From contig JACCLO010000002.1 of NCBI GenBank assembly GCA_029448655.1, positions 3,906,001 to 3,970,000 of the forward strand: a stretch of 64,000 nt of DNA, given 5' to 3'. The stretch's first letter is position 1. Each line of letters begins with the position of its first letter. This document shows positions 11,546 to 22,772 of this stretch, piece after piece. Below the pieces are notes generated by a model. It ran no database searches and was not told the DNA's origin. It saw nothing but the letters and a program-made list of their open reading frames with translations. Source of the DNA: Wolfiporia cocos (taxonomy: Eukaryota > Basidiomycota > Agaricomycetes > Polyporales > Phaeolaceae). Position numbers and translations under genes: made by a program.

Positions 11546-12025
11546 GCACGCTCCATCATCACCCCTATAAAGGGCAATTGCTGAACTTTGGACATTTCTG
11601 GTAAATCCATGCTGCGTTTGGATGGCCCCTGTCCAGCTTCCACTCCCTATTCCTGTGCCATTGTCCAATTACCTCCACCTCTATCCCATCCTTGTCGATA
11701 TTCACCAGCAGGTTTTTCATGCCGGCACACACAAAGTCTTCCAGTGGATCATTTAACATCTCACGTGGAACCAGCCAAAAACCGGATCACAGTAGACCGT
11801 CCCCTGCCCTCGACGGTTTTGCTGCCTTAAAAAAAACACGTAATGGGGCTGTGCGCAGAGCCCAGTATGATGAGCAGAACAGAGTGCAGAGTCAGGGGAA
11901 GGGGACAAACGAAGAGCAGAGGTCACAGTCTTCAAAGAGAGCTAACGTTAACCAAACTATTGTGAGCGTCATCTCAATATGACGGATGCCATATGCTAAC
12001 ACATTGCACATATTAGCGCCTGTCG

Positions 12026-12637
12026 GTGCAGATGAAACAATTCCTTGACGAATGGGCGACACATGCCCAGCAAGCATTACTGATGCGTGAGGTAGCTCCC
12101 AACTGTGCGCAAGGGTGCAGCCGATGCAATTTTGCCGGACGTCACAGCCCCTGTGCGTCAGCAACCACCCAAGAACTGCATCGATGTATGGATTGCTACC
12201 ACTCGGTACCATCCTGTGCTCGCTGTGTTGTCAACGACCATCTCACAAACCCCCTTCACCGTATCAAGCAATGGGACGATGAGGACCAATTTTGGAAGCG
12301 TGCTGCATTATCAGACCTGGGGTTGGTTGTTCGGTTGAGTCACAATGGCAGACCATGTCCCCAGGCTGGTGATGTTCGTGCCCTCACAGTATTGCACGAG
12401 CATGGCATTGGCTCAGTGGAGGTACAATTTTGCCAATGCAGCCAGTTGAGCACCCCCTATCCTCAAGCAGAACCGCTCCAATTGATTGAATTCGGATTAT
12501 TTCTGGTGACTTGGACCAGGCCGGCAACTGTCTTCACCATTCAAGTCATGCAGGATTTTCATGAACTCACGCTGCAATCCCAAATCAGTGCCCACGATTT
12601 CATCATGTATTTATGGCGAAGTACGGACAATATTGGC
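12026..12637 (+). pseudogene. KDZ transposase exon: CxC2 cysteine cluster
   Basis: The frame from 12026 contains CSRCNFAG, then YRCMDC-like HRCMDCYHSVPSCARC, HRIKQWDDEDQFW, LGLVVRLSHNGRPCP and FTIQVMQDFHELTLQSQISA. These are the successive landmarks of the CxC2-like cluster that precedes KDZ transposases in basidiomycetes. The exon ends at a GT at about 12638, and the next exon begins after GCAG at 12704. It is thought to be a metal-binding region; that role is inferred from the family. Confidence 0.85.
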
Positions 12638-12704
12638 GTTGATAATGTCACAGTACGACTATCTTTTTTTCGGCGTACTGGGAAGCGAGCTGAGTCTCTT
12701 GCAG

Positions 12705-13516
12705 GACAGATATTGCGAGTTTTTGACCGCTCAATGGGAATTTGCCTTTCTGCAAGCAACGAAACGTGCTGGTGTTCGCCCTTCTACCCATCTACCTGCA
12801 AGAAGTCTGGTGGTCTGGTGTCCTGCTTGTCCACAACCGATGATGAACATGGACCCTGGTTGGAAAGAGCGTCCCAAAGAGAAATGGTATGTGAAGTCAT
12901 TAGCCAGCTATGAGTTTTACTCATGCACAACCGGCACGATAGATACCTCGACGTGTTGTTTCACACCGTAGATGGGAATTTTCACCAGAACATGTGCGAG
13001 AAGCCTTCGGACCCTGATGACAGACCTTTGACAAAAGGAGCGGCCTATTTTGCAGATGAGGACGACTGTGCTCAATTTCTAATGCTGGCAGGAAATGTCA
13101 CTAGGGAGGTGCACCTATAAGTGCGTTTCAATTGGGACCCATCTGAGTACGTGGGGGCAGGAATCAACATGCAACAAGTTCAGCACTATGGGATACGGAG
13201 GGCATTGGTCCAAGGTATCTGGGATGGTAGGGCTGATATGCGCAAGGCACATGTTCATATTGCCCGCAGGTGGGGTTGACCTGCAAAAAGGAGAAAGGTA
13301 CGGACATCACGTTGATAGCATATACGGGCACTAACAGGGATTTAGATTCGCGAACATTGATTTCGCCATGCTTTCTGGTTTGCAGCCTTGGATGGATCTC
13401 CTCCTTCATATTTCTGGGTACAACATTAATTGTCAATATTCGATCAATTTCGACAAGCAGATGGTGAAGGCGCGAGACCATTTGGATCAATTTGTTAGCA
13501 TAGGGTCCGCGCACTT
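12705..13516 (+). pseudogene. KDZ transposase core, part 1 (before solo LTR)
   Basis: Exons of about 12705-12885, 12943-13080, 13150-13300 and 13346-13516 give RYCEFLTAQWEF, WCPACPQPMMNMDPGW, LDVLFHTVDGNFHQN, LTKGAAYFADEDD, ARHMFILPAGGVDLQKGER, FANIDFAMLSGLQ and GYNINCQYSINFDKQM. TVDGNF carries the first expected catalytic Asp. The second catalytic Asp of the family (YD.NCQ) is Asn here. The frame runs straight into the solo LTR at 13517 and resumes after it. Confidence 0.85.
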
Positions 13517-13921
13517 TGTCACAGATTTATCTGCAACATAGGTAATAGTACGTTTACATCATGTGATCTGCTTAATTAACATACAGTGAGGGATAGTTAA
13601 CTACTACCTTACCTGCGGTAACATAGGGTCATAACTTAGGTACTTACGTAAGCACAGATCAGACGTTCCGGCGGCGCCAATACAGGCGCCGCTTTAGGAT
13701 AGTCATATGCGCACTGTTGCACCGCACTGGCATGTACTTAAGGCTCAAGAGTCTGAGGTGTACTCCTCAGACTCAACAATGTAACTCTAGGGGCGTGTCC
13801 CTCTCTACTCTCAACCTCTGCTGTTGTGACTACGCGTGCTAGTCTTGGAGATATGATGGTAGTCTCTAGCCATAGCACCGCCTCCAGTGGAACGTTGACA
13901 CAAGACAAGAGTTCTGTGTCA
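13517..13921 (+). mobile_element. Solo LTR (405 bp) in the KDZ gene
   Basis: Starts TGTCACAG, ends CTGTGTCA and is flanked by a perfect 5-bp duplication CACTT (13512-13516 and 13922-13926). Inside is GTACTTAAG followed by a 10-bp hairpin (13749-13774, arms GAGTCTGAGG/CCTCAGACTC). Removing it restores the KDZ reading frame. Middle sequence resembles the solo LTR at 37446-37955. Confidence 0.93.
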
Positions 13922-15845
13922 CACTTTCCGGATACCGAATGTGGTGTAGGAAAGTTACATGAGCAGATGCATCGTGCGCTCTGTTGTTTTTTGTTTTCTT
14001 TTTATCTGCTACCTGGAGTGGGGATGACGGACGGCAAAGCAGCAGAGAGGGTGTGGGCAGTGCTGAATGTGCTGGGAGCCCACACACGGGAGATGTCAGC
14101 GGGGCATCACTGCGATGTCATCAATGATCACCATTCAGATATGAATGTCAGGCGGGTGCACTCCCTAGGTATGTTTGTGTGTTGCTGCTGCCGGCGCCTT
14201 GTGATTCTGACTTTTCACAGCACGCGATCTTGCAACAAAGCACATGAAAGTGGTTGCTCAAAAAGCTGATGCTGTCAATCACCTCAAGAGGCTGGAAGAA
14301 AGTGCGAACAATTCAGGATTTCCTCTCGACGCCTGGCACGAGGAAGAACGTAGTTTCCTCGCCAGGGTGGTGGACATCAAGCAGCATAAAGGGTTGAAAA
14401 ATCCTTACGAATCGTGGAAAGCAAAAGGTGTGACCCCCCCCCCCCTCTGGTGACTGCATGTGTGCTGATTTGGTTATAGTACCCTCCCAGCTTGACCTTG
14501 TGATGGAGCTGAAAACCTGTGCCAAGGACACGAACGAGAGTGGGGTTATATGTACGATAGAAGAAGGAATTGCGCTGCAAGAAATGAGGTATGTGATTCA
14601 TTCCATCGACATGTGGTTGTTCATGCTGTGATACAGTATATCATTGCTACATGAGATTAATAGCAAGTTGGTGAGCGGACAAGATGCAGATATCATACAG
14701 GCCAGAAAGCGGCAGCTATGGGCGCATTTGGAGGAGTGGGAGGCCCTCCACACAAGATTCATCACAGTTGTTGTGGAGTCTGCCTTGGAAACAAGGGCGG
14801 AGCCAAGTGGGATAAACGAAATTGTTGAGTGGGACGTTAAGCTGGAGGTGGATACACAGGGCGATGAAGACGAAGACAGCGATGAGGAGCAAGCTAGTGA
14901 GGCAGAGGGAGAGGGCGAGTGTACGGACATTGGGCTCAAGAGGAAGTCAACAGAATCCCAAGGTACTGAGACACGAGTACATCAAGACCAAGCAGCGGCA
15001 GTGGCGGAGTTGCAGAGTTTTAGTATCAGCTTACCTTCCTCATACAACTCATCACTGTCAACCCACCCTGACTTCGCCAAGATTTGTTCAGTAGAACGAT
15101 CCCTACATGAAGGGCAAGCAAACAATGCACTGAATCAAGTGCGCACCCATCTTATAACTAAATACGCACACCAGAAATGCAAGGAGAAGGTGATGGGGCA
15201 GAAGGCGAATGTGCAAGCTAATAAAAATATTAGAAAGCAGACAGAACTGATTCATAGGGCCGCGTGGGAGTATAGGAGAGCTAGAGATGCCCTCCTAAGG
15301 TTAGGAATGCCTAAGGATGATCCGACATGCCGTGAGGTGCATGAAGGCGATCTCGCATTGTTTGCAATGCAAGCCGATGAGATGCAACTGGGGGATAGTA
15401 GATGCTCGGCATCGTGGTTGTGGGAGGATGTGTCGTTTGTCAAGAATGTAAGTGATGCGGCATTGAAGAGTTACATGGAAGAAGGTGTGATTCAATTATT
15501 TATACAGTGAGCAAGAGCTTATACTTTTGCAGGTGTGCAAGTGCACTGGTTCCGCTCCAGGGCAAGGTGCGCGCGCTTGACTGAAGAGGTGGGATTTTAG
15601 AAGAGGAGATGCAACGGACCGTGCGCTTCTTTCTATTCCAGAGACGGCAATGGCTATGCTGTGCGACAGAGGAGAACCAGGCTGAAGAGCATGGGTATGC
15701 GAACTATGCACGAAAGTACATCATTTGAGGAATAGACTACATTCGGTCTTGAGGAGACATAGACAGGCGTATCGTTACATGTGCTTGCTACGAGGCTGCA
15801 AGATACGATTCGAAGCGGTGATCTCGGTGGTGGGTGCAGTCTAAC
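13922..15845 (+). pseudogene. KDZ transposase core part 2 and C-terminal region
   Basis: After the LTR the gene continues with FLFSFYLLPGVGMTDGKAAE, RVWAVLNVLG and THREMSAGHHCDVINDHHSD, the block around the third acidic catalytic residue (GKAAER; Glu kept). Exons at about 14223-14430, 14480-14590 and 14640-15510 follow with coiled-coil and acidic segments, including SISLPSSYNSSLSTHPDFAK and HRAAWEYRRARDALLRLGM, which match the usual C-terminal KDZ region. Around 15530-15720 the tail (RSRARCARLTEEV, LEEEMQRTVRFFLF) is split by a one-base frame change. Confidence 0.8.
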
Positions 15846-15950
15846 ACTTTATCTCATGTGCTAAAGTGTGTGCAGGGGAGTATCAAATTGGAAAATGTCA
15901 CAGATACAGCCTACCTGGATGATGTCATGGAGGGCGAATATACCCTGCCC

Positions 15951-16200
15951 GACATGGACCACAATTTGTTTGAGTAAGTGTCGTCGCAAATGACTTAAAT
16001 TCTGCTAACGAGGTATAGATATCGGTCCGCGCGTGCAACGAGCGGGTAGAGTGAACATACCCTGACCGACAATGGACCACGATTTATTGGAGTAGGTGTC
16101 GTCGTAGATGATGAGCAAGGAGTCTCATCAGCAGGTGAGGGGTAGATATCAGTCCGTACGTGCAGCGAGTAAGATTATGTGCTGGCTGACGATGGACCAT
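15951..16200 (-). repeat. 118-bp family repeat, two inverted units
   Basis: Two units in tandem, starting near GACATGGACCACAATTTG and AATGGACCACGATTTATTGG, are the reverse complement of the 3.4-4.0 kb array units and more diverged from them. They contain the TAGATATC[AG]GTCCG core. Confidence 0.7.
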
Positions 16201-16670
16201 ACATATGTCAGCCCGCGCCACAATGTGGTGTGTCCGGGGGCCAATATTCCACAATAACAGTTTCATGATAATTACGGTGCCACGTACCAGACGTCACCGC
16301 CGTAATTAAAGAAAACATATACCCAGAGAAAAAAATAACAAGCCACAATTCCTGTTTTGTCCCAATGCCGAGAAATTTTCTTCGCCCTCCTTTCTTCCCT
16401 GCCATGTCCAGCTTCACCGTCCCGTCCTCAATAAGTCCTCATCCTGGCTGGCGCAATGCCCCATGCCGAAATCCAAGTACTCTCCCTGCCTTAAGAGGCT
16501 AGCAGAGAAGGGCTCTCTTGCCCACCGACCACCGATCCCAGCTAGGTGTCCTTGATGCAAGTTGTGTCCAGTAAGGTCCCAGCTTTGCTACAAGGAAGGG
16601 CATGTTGGTGACTGGCTCTTTCTGGTAAGTCCCGCCTGCAGCGATGCTATTCGATGCTGACCGGCGAAGT
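16201..16670. other. No recognisable gene
   Basis: I see no supported feature here. It probably contains the promoter and 5' leader of the following plus-strand gene. Confidence 0.35.
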
Positions 16671-16946
16671 GTGTGGGTCCTGGAAATTGCAGGGAGAGGT
16701 GGTTCCCCCAGCAGGACCTATTACCGGTGGAGATCATTGAGCAAATTGAGGCAATTTGCTTCGAGGATGCCCAGAACGATGCCACCAAGCACACCCAAAA
16801 CATAGCAGCATGGACAGCGGCCGCCACCAACAGAAAGTTACAACAAGACATGGAGAAAGCACATAAACGTGAGGAGCGTGAACATGAAAAGGCACACAGG
16901 TGGGAGCAGCATGACTTTGCAAAAGCCTGCAAGCAGGCACAGTGAG

Positions 16947-17540
16947 TGTCACGGATCACTCCTGGGGGGTATCTGTACATCCCTCGCTATTGGTATTCAC
17001 AGGCGCCGCTAGGTGCGCGCGCGTCTTCCTGATCTTCAGCCACCTCCAGCGTCTCCTCCAGCCATATAGATCATCTGACTTAGTAGTTTAGCGCTGTAGG
17101 GTAGCGCGCGCCTCATCATACGGACACATGATGGTCACATTAGTTACATGTTACGTTACGTTCCCGTGATCCCTTAGTTACGGCGCACAGGCCATTACAT
17201 TAGGGTAGGATTCGTGCTCTCAACGTTCATGCATGTATATATACGACAAGATGGTGGCCTTACAGCCCCATCTTTAGGATTCTCGTCAATGAGCGTAAAG
17301 CTCCTTTCTTACAATCTGTTTGTGTTGCTGCTGGCCCGGGGCCTCATCTTGTCTGCCTAGTCTGAAGGTCGGCGACTGCGACGGCTGCGGGGCCTTAGGT
17401 GGCTGAGCACCCTCGGGATGGACTTATGAGTTCACCTAGGGTTGGCCGTATGAGTTCGTCGTGGCCGCTGGCTCACGTCTACACAGGCTTGTGAGGGTTC
17501 CCCTGAGTCCAGGGTCGCACAGACAGGTAAGTCTGTGACA
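16947..17540 (+). mobile_element. Solo LTR (594 bp)
   Basis: Starts TGTCACGG, ends CTGTGACA, flanked by 5-bp duplications GTGAG (16942-16946 and 17541-17545). It has TATATATA followed by a hairpin at 17249-17273 with loop CTTACA. It belongs with the solo LTR at 40046-40625, sharing TAGGGTAGCGCGCGCCTCA and TTAGTTACATGTTAC. Confidence 0.93.
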
Positions 17541-18012
17541 GTGAGAGGAGGAGAAATGCAAGCGCAACAAAGCCCACGAGAACGTGAGGGCTGTCAAACA
17601 GTTCAAACAGGAGCAAGCAAGGGAGGCCTGCCATCTGAAACAGGAGGCTGCCAAGGCTGCCAGTGATGCAAAAGCCAGGCTTAAGGAAGAGGCAAAAACA
17701 AGGAAGAAATTGTCTGCGGTCAAACAAGATAACAGCAAGAGGGATGACACCGTGAACACCGTTTCATTGTCTCAAGACAGGCCGCTGCTCGATGAGTACT
17801 TTGACGACCTTTTTCGTGAGAGCGTAAGTTCTTTCATGCTCTGTTGGAGGGCAGTACTGGCGTGTGATCAGAAGGATGACGATGACGAGGTCGACGACAA
17901 CATCGTGAAATTACTAGCATCGTTGACCCAAGCAAGCGACACGGGTGGTCCCTCACAGGTAAGTGAATGTTTGACATACAAAGCCTACATTGTGATTCTA
18001 CTTTAATCACAG

Positions 18013-18170
18013 AACGACGGCAACCCCGACGACGGCAACCCTGACGACGGCAACCCCGACGATGGCAACCCCGACGATGGCACCCACAATGATGGCACCC
18101 ATGACGATGGCACCCGCGACGACGGCACCCACGACGATGGCACCCGTGACGACAGCCACGACACCGACCG
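18013..18170 (+). repeat. 15-bp coding minisatellite
   Basis: About ten tandem copies of a GACGACGGCAACCCC-like 15-mer, drifting to GACGATGGCACCCAC. In the host gene frame it encodes DDGNP/DDGTH repeats. The long antisense frame here is a by-product of the repeat. Confidence 0.8.
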
Positions 18171-19289
18171 TGACACACCGAGTCTGCGAGCGACGTGATG
18201 GCCCAGGACAAGATCACCATGGTGCGTGCGGTGTTCTGGAATCAGGTTAGTGACTGAGCTTTCTCCATTGAACATCAATTTACTATTGGTGCTTATAGGA
18301 CAGGTTGATGCCGGCAGCCGCTATCATCCATGCTGTGAATGGATACGTGCAGCTGGCAGACTTTCCCTCAATGCTGAATATGTTTGGCCTGGACGTAGAC
18401 ATGACTAGAGTGGAAATCTGGGATCGAGTTTGGGAGGTGTGGGTGGACATCTGGGGTCTGCGCTCGAGGATCCCCGTGCCAAATGCTAATGCGCTGTTGA
18501 TGCAGCTGCTGGATGTGACACAGTGCGTGCTATGCAACAGTCTGATATTTGTGCCCACCTGACAATTGGATGTTCACCAGATGCCCTGGGCTGGCTTTAG
18601 AGCAGGACGCATTGCACCACCCGGCTATCCCTATATACCTGGCTCATGTAACTGAATTAAGGACCCAAGGTGCGTGACGAAGCTTCACCAGTAGTATCCT
18701 TTTACAACCAATGTGTAGCCTTGGAATGCCCACTGTGGGAGGATTCCCCCATAAACGCGACAATGGCGCATGTGCGCCCACCGGTGCGCCCACCGGTGCG
18801 CCCAAAATGCAAAATACGCAAGGCTGAGGATGGCCAGCCCATGGCATCCATGTCGAGAGCAGCTGCTGTGACCACTTCCCATCGGTCGTGCAAGAGGTGC
18901 AGGTCAACGTCGAGTTCTTCAATCATCGATCTAATGAACAAGCCGAAGGAGGCTAACAAGAAGAGGGCGGAGCTGTCGGTCTACAAGTGGGAGTGGGATG
19001 AGGATATGAAAGTAGAACGGTGTTCGCTAGATTAAGGTGCATAGAACCTGGTGGTTTGCGCACTCATATCTAACCAGAACTATCAGGTAGAATTCTCGCT
19101 GCAACTGAGAGGTACACATCGCGTACACCCCAGAATAGATTCGCATCTTAGATCTGATACAACAGGTACATTGAGCCGACACCGATCAGTACTGGCGTAT
19201 TGAACTGTATTGTTGTACATTTGTAAGCGTACACTAATCTATACTATCACACGTCTATACGCGATTCGATCTACCGCGCGCGGCGACAT

Positions 19290-19480
19290 CAGCATGTGTG
19301 TAGATTAATCTGCGCGATTGTGTAGCTTAATCTGCGCGATTGTGTAGATTAACCTGTGTGCGGAACTAGCTTCATCAGGATTGGTGTAGATTAATCTGCA
19401 TGCAAACCTAGCTGGCAACTGCGATTTCTTAAGTGAAGGGCAGTTGGCAGATTAAGATAATTGACTGAAGTCCCTCGATA
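19290..19480 (+). mobile_element. SINE tail copy 2 (headless)
   Basis: The right part (19385-19480) matches the common SINE tail (GCAAACCTAGCT, ATTTCTTAAG, GGCAGATTAAGATAATTGAC) and ends GAAGTCCCTC like copy 3. There is no tRNA-like head; instead the body motif TGTGTAGATTAATCTGCGCG is repeated about three times. Confidence 0.7.
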
Positions 19481-19527
19481 TGTCAGGGTTAGTGCAACGC
19501 ACAGTGAAACACTAAGAAAAAAAATTA

Positions 19528-20992
19528 CACAGCGCTGTTTATCCTGATTCTACACTCACGGGATCCGGTGCTATCCTGATCCGAAGGGGCAGGCCTCTTG
19601 TCGCCAGTGTTTGGTTCAGTCAGTTGGGTGCATATGGCAGAGTCAGGCACAAGAGGTTCAGCTGAGATTAGTGATGTGCCAGGCCCGGCTTTGGGCCATA
19701 GGCCGGGCCGGGCCAAGCCCTACTTGGGCCGGGCCAGGCCGGGCCCTACACCACGGCTTGAGACGGCCCAGGGCCCGGCTTGTGTCTCAAGCCGGGCCGG
19801 GCCAAGCCGTGAGCCCCGGCCTGAAAGCTCTAACGGATAAAATGTCTAGTAACTATGACATAAGGATATATATAGTAGCAGTATGCCATATTCCAATGCA
19901 GTATGTCTATATTATTAAATTCAAGCAAGAGGATAGTCCCATGGATTGAATATTTGGTGCTGAAGCCTGTCGCTCACTTTTGGGCGCCTATACGATGCCC
20001 CATTTGGAAGGCGCGCCACAGAGCACCGTGCCGGTGAAATGATGATTTCACACTATAATTCACTAATTATTGAAGATACTGGAGCTTGGCTTTGTCAGAA
20101 GATAGTTGGAGAAGGTACGTTATGAGTTTGTGTGGCTACAGTGATGATCATCCTCACAGTGCCAGGCCCCGGGCAAGCCCCAGGCCGGGCCGGGCCAAGC
20201 CCTGGGCCGTCAATGGGGGCCCGGCCTGAGGTTTTGAAAAGCCAAGGCCGTCCAAAGCCGGGCCAAAGCCGGGGCTTTTGAGCCGGGCCGGGCCTGGCAC
20301 ATCACTAGCTGAGATGTCTCGTGAGGACTCAAGAGGAGCAGCGTCACCAGAAGGATCGTCAGAAGCAGTCCCAAGCTCTATGATCCGAGTCGAGGAAGTC
20401 CGATTGCGAGATGATCCCGGCACATCCTGTGCCTGTAAAGACTCGGTGATCTCTGTTTGCGAAGCTGGCACTGACATCGACACTTCCTGTGATTCGCACG
20501 AGGCCGTGGAAGCGCCGATCAAGGTACGCTGCGCACAATCTGAAGCGCTCGAATAAATTCAAGAATGGTACGTAGCAAGGACATCTCACCCGATGCAGCA
20601 AGTAAACGTTCTCCTGGATCCTGGAGTGCTAAGACCCCTGCTCCTGGCTCCTGGTGTGCAGATGTATGAATGGAAGGACATGATTGAGTTGAGACCGGCC
20701 AGGTAGTGGCATGTGGACCTGAATGTGCGAATAACTGAGGCCGTTTCTGCTTCCAACATGGGTAAAGCACAGTGCCTAGCTGGTCAACCTTCCAGTGATT
20801 CTCACAAAGTGTGAGGTCCAGAAATAATTTTTCGAGGTGCGCACAGAATTCTGAGGTAGCCTCGGTGCTAAGCCAACCCCAGCTTTTGGGAACAATACCC
20901 CGCTCTACAACAGACTGAAAAAAACCATGACATGCTCTTCGAACACTCTCGAGTTCTGAATCCGAGAACATCTCTCCATCCGCATGTTCCAT
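19528..20992 (-). pseudogene. Uncharacterised two-exon gene split by a hAT element
   Basis: Exon 1 starts at the ATG at 20992 (MEHADGEMFSDSELESVRRA; an in-frame stop lies just upstream) and contains VVERGIVPKSWGWLS and LTLCENHWKVDQLGTVLYP. A short intron (donor GGTGAG, acceptor CTTCAG) leads to exon 2 with a Ser/Thr/Asp-rich tail. At SSRDISA the frame meets the inserted element at 20315. It resumes after the other copy of the 8-bp duplication and ends with RECRIRINSAV and a stop. Without the insertion the frame is seamless. Function unknown. Confidence 0.55.
19679..20307. mobile_element. Non-autonomous hAT-like element (629 bp)
   Basis: Ends are inverted: TAGTGATGTGCCAGGCCCGG on the left and the complement (CCGGGCCTGGCACATCACTA) on the right. 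It is flanked by a perfect 8-bp duplication GCTGAGAT (19671-19678 and 20308-20315). TAGTGATG-type ends and 8-bp duplications are hAT hallmarks. Both ends are packed with GGCCCGGGCC-like clusters over about 150 bp, with an AT-rich middle. It encodes no transposase, so it must be moved by an element elsewhere. Confidence 0.92.
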
Positions 20993-21540
20993 GAAACCTA
21001 GCTCCTAATCGTTGGATTTAGAAGTATGTTCATCATTACCTGCAGAGTGAGGCCTTCGGCCTCGGCGCAGTCTTTCAGCTAGTGTGTCAGTCCTTTCCTT
21101 CGTCGAGGCTTCTCTCTTGTGATCGTGCCATGTTTTTTCTCGCCAAAATTCAATGCGGGGGTATTGTGACTGCTGAGGTAATCCGGTACTTCAAGTACCG
21201 GATTACCTCCCTATTCCTCGTCTATTGTCACGAAGCTCCAAATTTGCTCTCGTCGATGCTTTCTCTGCTATCGTTTGACCTTGTCGCTGCTATTGTCACT
21301 CCATAAATGTGTATTGCTATAAATTTTCGGATTACATGGTTGTACCAAAGAAATTTCGCTGCTTCCCTTTGCTTCCGTACTTGCATTGCCTCCTCGTGTA
21401 CTGCTGTTGCTCGTATACATATTTATTGTGCGCTATCAATCTCGAATGGTCAGAAGATCGGCTGTCGAATTTGAATGCAAGCTCATTAGCGCGCGCAATT
21501 GAGTCTCGTCTATTTCTCTGATGACAAATATTAGGATGCG
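20993..21540. other. No recognisable gene; contains a strong hairpin
   Basis: No supported gene. At 21175-21209 there is an almost perfect palindrome with 16-bp arms GAGGTAATCCGGTACT/AGTACCGGATTACCTC and a TCA loop. The region is otherwise a pyrimidine-rich tract with short frames. Confidence 0.5.
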
Positions 21541-21544
21541 CAGT

Positions 21545-22690
21545 AAGAAATTACTCACATATATGTTAGAAGCGTGTACAGTATACAACCGAGACTGAAG
21601 GAAGGCTCGATGATGTTAAGCTAAGTACTCACTTCCTCATATTCGATTAGAAGAGTAGAGATGTGCACAGTATCACTTACCTACTGCACCAGGAGCGTGT
21701 ACAGTATACGACCAAGACCGAAGGAAGGCTCGATGACGTCGAGTTAAGCACTCACCTTCCTCATATGCACATAGAAAGGTAGAAGTGCTCACAGAGATGC
21801 TCACCTAATGCACCAGGAGTGTGTACAGTATACGACCGAGACCGAAGGAAGGCTCGATGACGTCGAGTTAAGCACTCACCTTCCTCATATTCGATTAGAA
21901 GAGTAGAGATGTGTGGTAAGAAATTACTCACATATTATGTTAGAAGTGTGTACAATATACGACTGAGACGAAGGAAGGCTCGATGATGTTGGGTGATGTA
22001 CTCACCTTTTGCAAAAAGAGATAGAGCCGCACGAGTAAGTAGCCTAGTTGGATGTTTTACATGTAGATGCGCGCGAGGAATTAGGCTCGACGATCTGGGT
22101 AAGGCACAGATAGGTACACGAGAGTCTGCAATTGCAAATTCTTGTGTTTGTGTCTTCGTTTAATTTATTGGGTGTTCTGTTGGTTTTCGTGTCTTCTTCC
22201 ACTGGGTGTTCCGAGAGATGATTGACTTATTAACCGGTGCTTGCGTCATTCGACAAGTGCAGCACATGTGCTCGACGTGAGATAGATGTAGGTAGGAGAG
22301 TTCAATGGTATTATGTTTTATTGAAAACGTACCTTTACCACACACGCAAAAAGAGGCGAACACAGGCGAGGAAGTTGCACGGTCTTTATGGAGAACATGT
22401 AGATGTGCGCAAAGAAGTGCTCACCTAAAACCTGGAGCATGTACAGTGTACGGCCAAGACCGAAGGAAGGCTCGATGATGTTGGGTAATGAACTCACCTT
22501 GCGCAAAAAGAGATAGAGCCGCGCGAGTAAGTAGCCTAGTTGAGTGTTCTTGATGAGGAACATGTAGATGCATGCGAGGAAGTAGCCTAGCATGATGAGG
22601 AACTTGTAGATACACACGAAAAAATAGCCTGTGAGTCAGATCGTCTTGGTGAGGAACATGTAGATGCGCACGAGGAAGTAAGTAGCAAAG
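21545..22690 (+). repeat. Degenerate repeat array upstream of Plavaka gene
   Basis: The motif GTGTACAGTATACGACCGAG followed by ACCGAAGGAAGGCTCGATGA and then GTTAAGCACTCACCTT recurs at about 21574, 21697, 21821 and 21947 (spacing 123-126 bp) and again near 22438. A second motif, GAGGAACATGTAGATGCGC/GCGAGGAAGTAGCCTAG, recurs four or more times at about 22060, 22390, 22555 and 22650. Repeats of this kind near the end of a transposase gene resemble subterminal transposase-binding repeats of the CMC (CACTA-like) superfamily. That role is inferred. Confidence 0.7.
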
Positions 22691-22772
22691 GTAAGGAACA
22701 GAGCGCTTATTAACTTGGGCTTGCTACGATCCCTCGCTTTTGACTCTTCGGTGTGGACTCACTCGCCACTTA

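Larger units (their letters stand above)
11800..15845 (+). mobile_element. KDZ-family DNA transposon, transposase gene region
   Basis: The region encodes a spliced KDZ (Kyakuja-Dileera-Zisupton) transposase. In order there is an N-terminal basic segment, a CxC2 cysteine cluster, the RNase-H-like transposase core, and a long acidic/coiled-coil C-terminal region. A 405-bp solo LTR sits inside the core. The second expected catalytic aspartate is replaced (YNINCQY instead of YD.NCQY), and the C-terminal exon has a frame slip near 15595, so the element is inactive. Terminal inverted repeats were not identified. Boundaries are those of the recognisable coding sequence only. Confidence 0.8.
16673..19035 (+). 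pseudogene. Uncharacterised coiled-coil gene split by a solo LTR
   Basis: Exon pieces are about 16688-16946, 17546-17823, 17855-17958, 18013-18245, 18299-18525, 18581-18670 and 18842-19035, joined by short GT-AG introns. The N-terminal half is a charged helix (KAHKREEREHEKAHRWEQ, then after the LTR FKQEQAREACHLKQEAAK) that is continuous when the LTR is removed. Then come an acidic stretch, a degenerate 5-residue repeat (GTHDDGT-like), a segment EIWDRVWEVWVDIWGLRS, and a basic C-terminus. I recognise no family. A solo LTR in the coding exon should abolish normal expression. Confidence 0.5.

Noticed and set aside
18003..18278. Minus-strand ORF with GCHRRGCRR or SSWVPSSRVP repeats
   Set aside because: Antisense reading of the 15-bp coding minisatellite.
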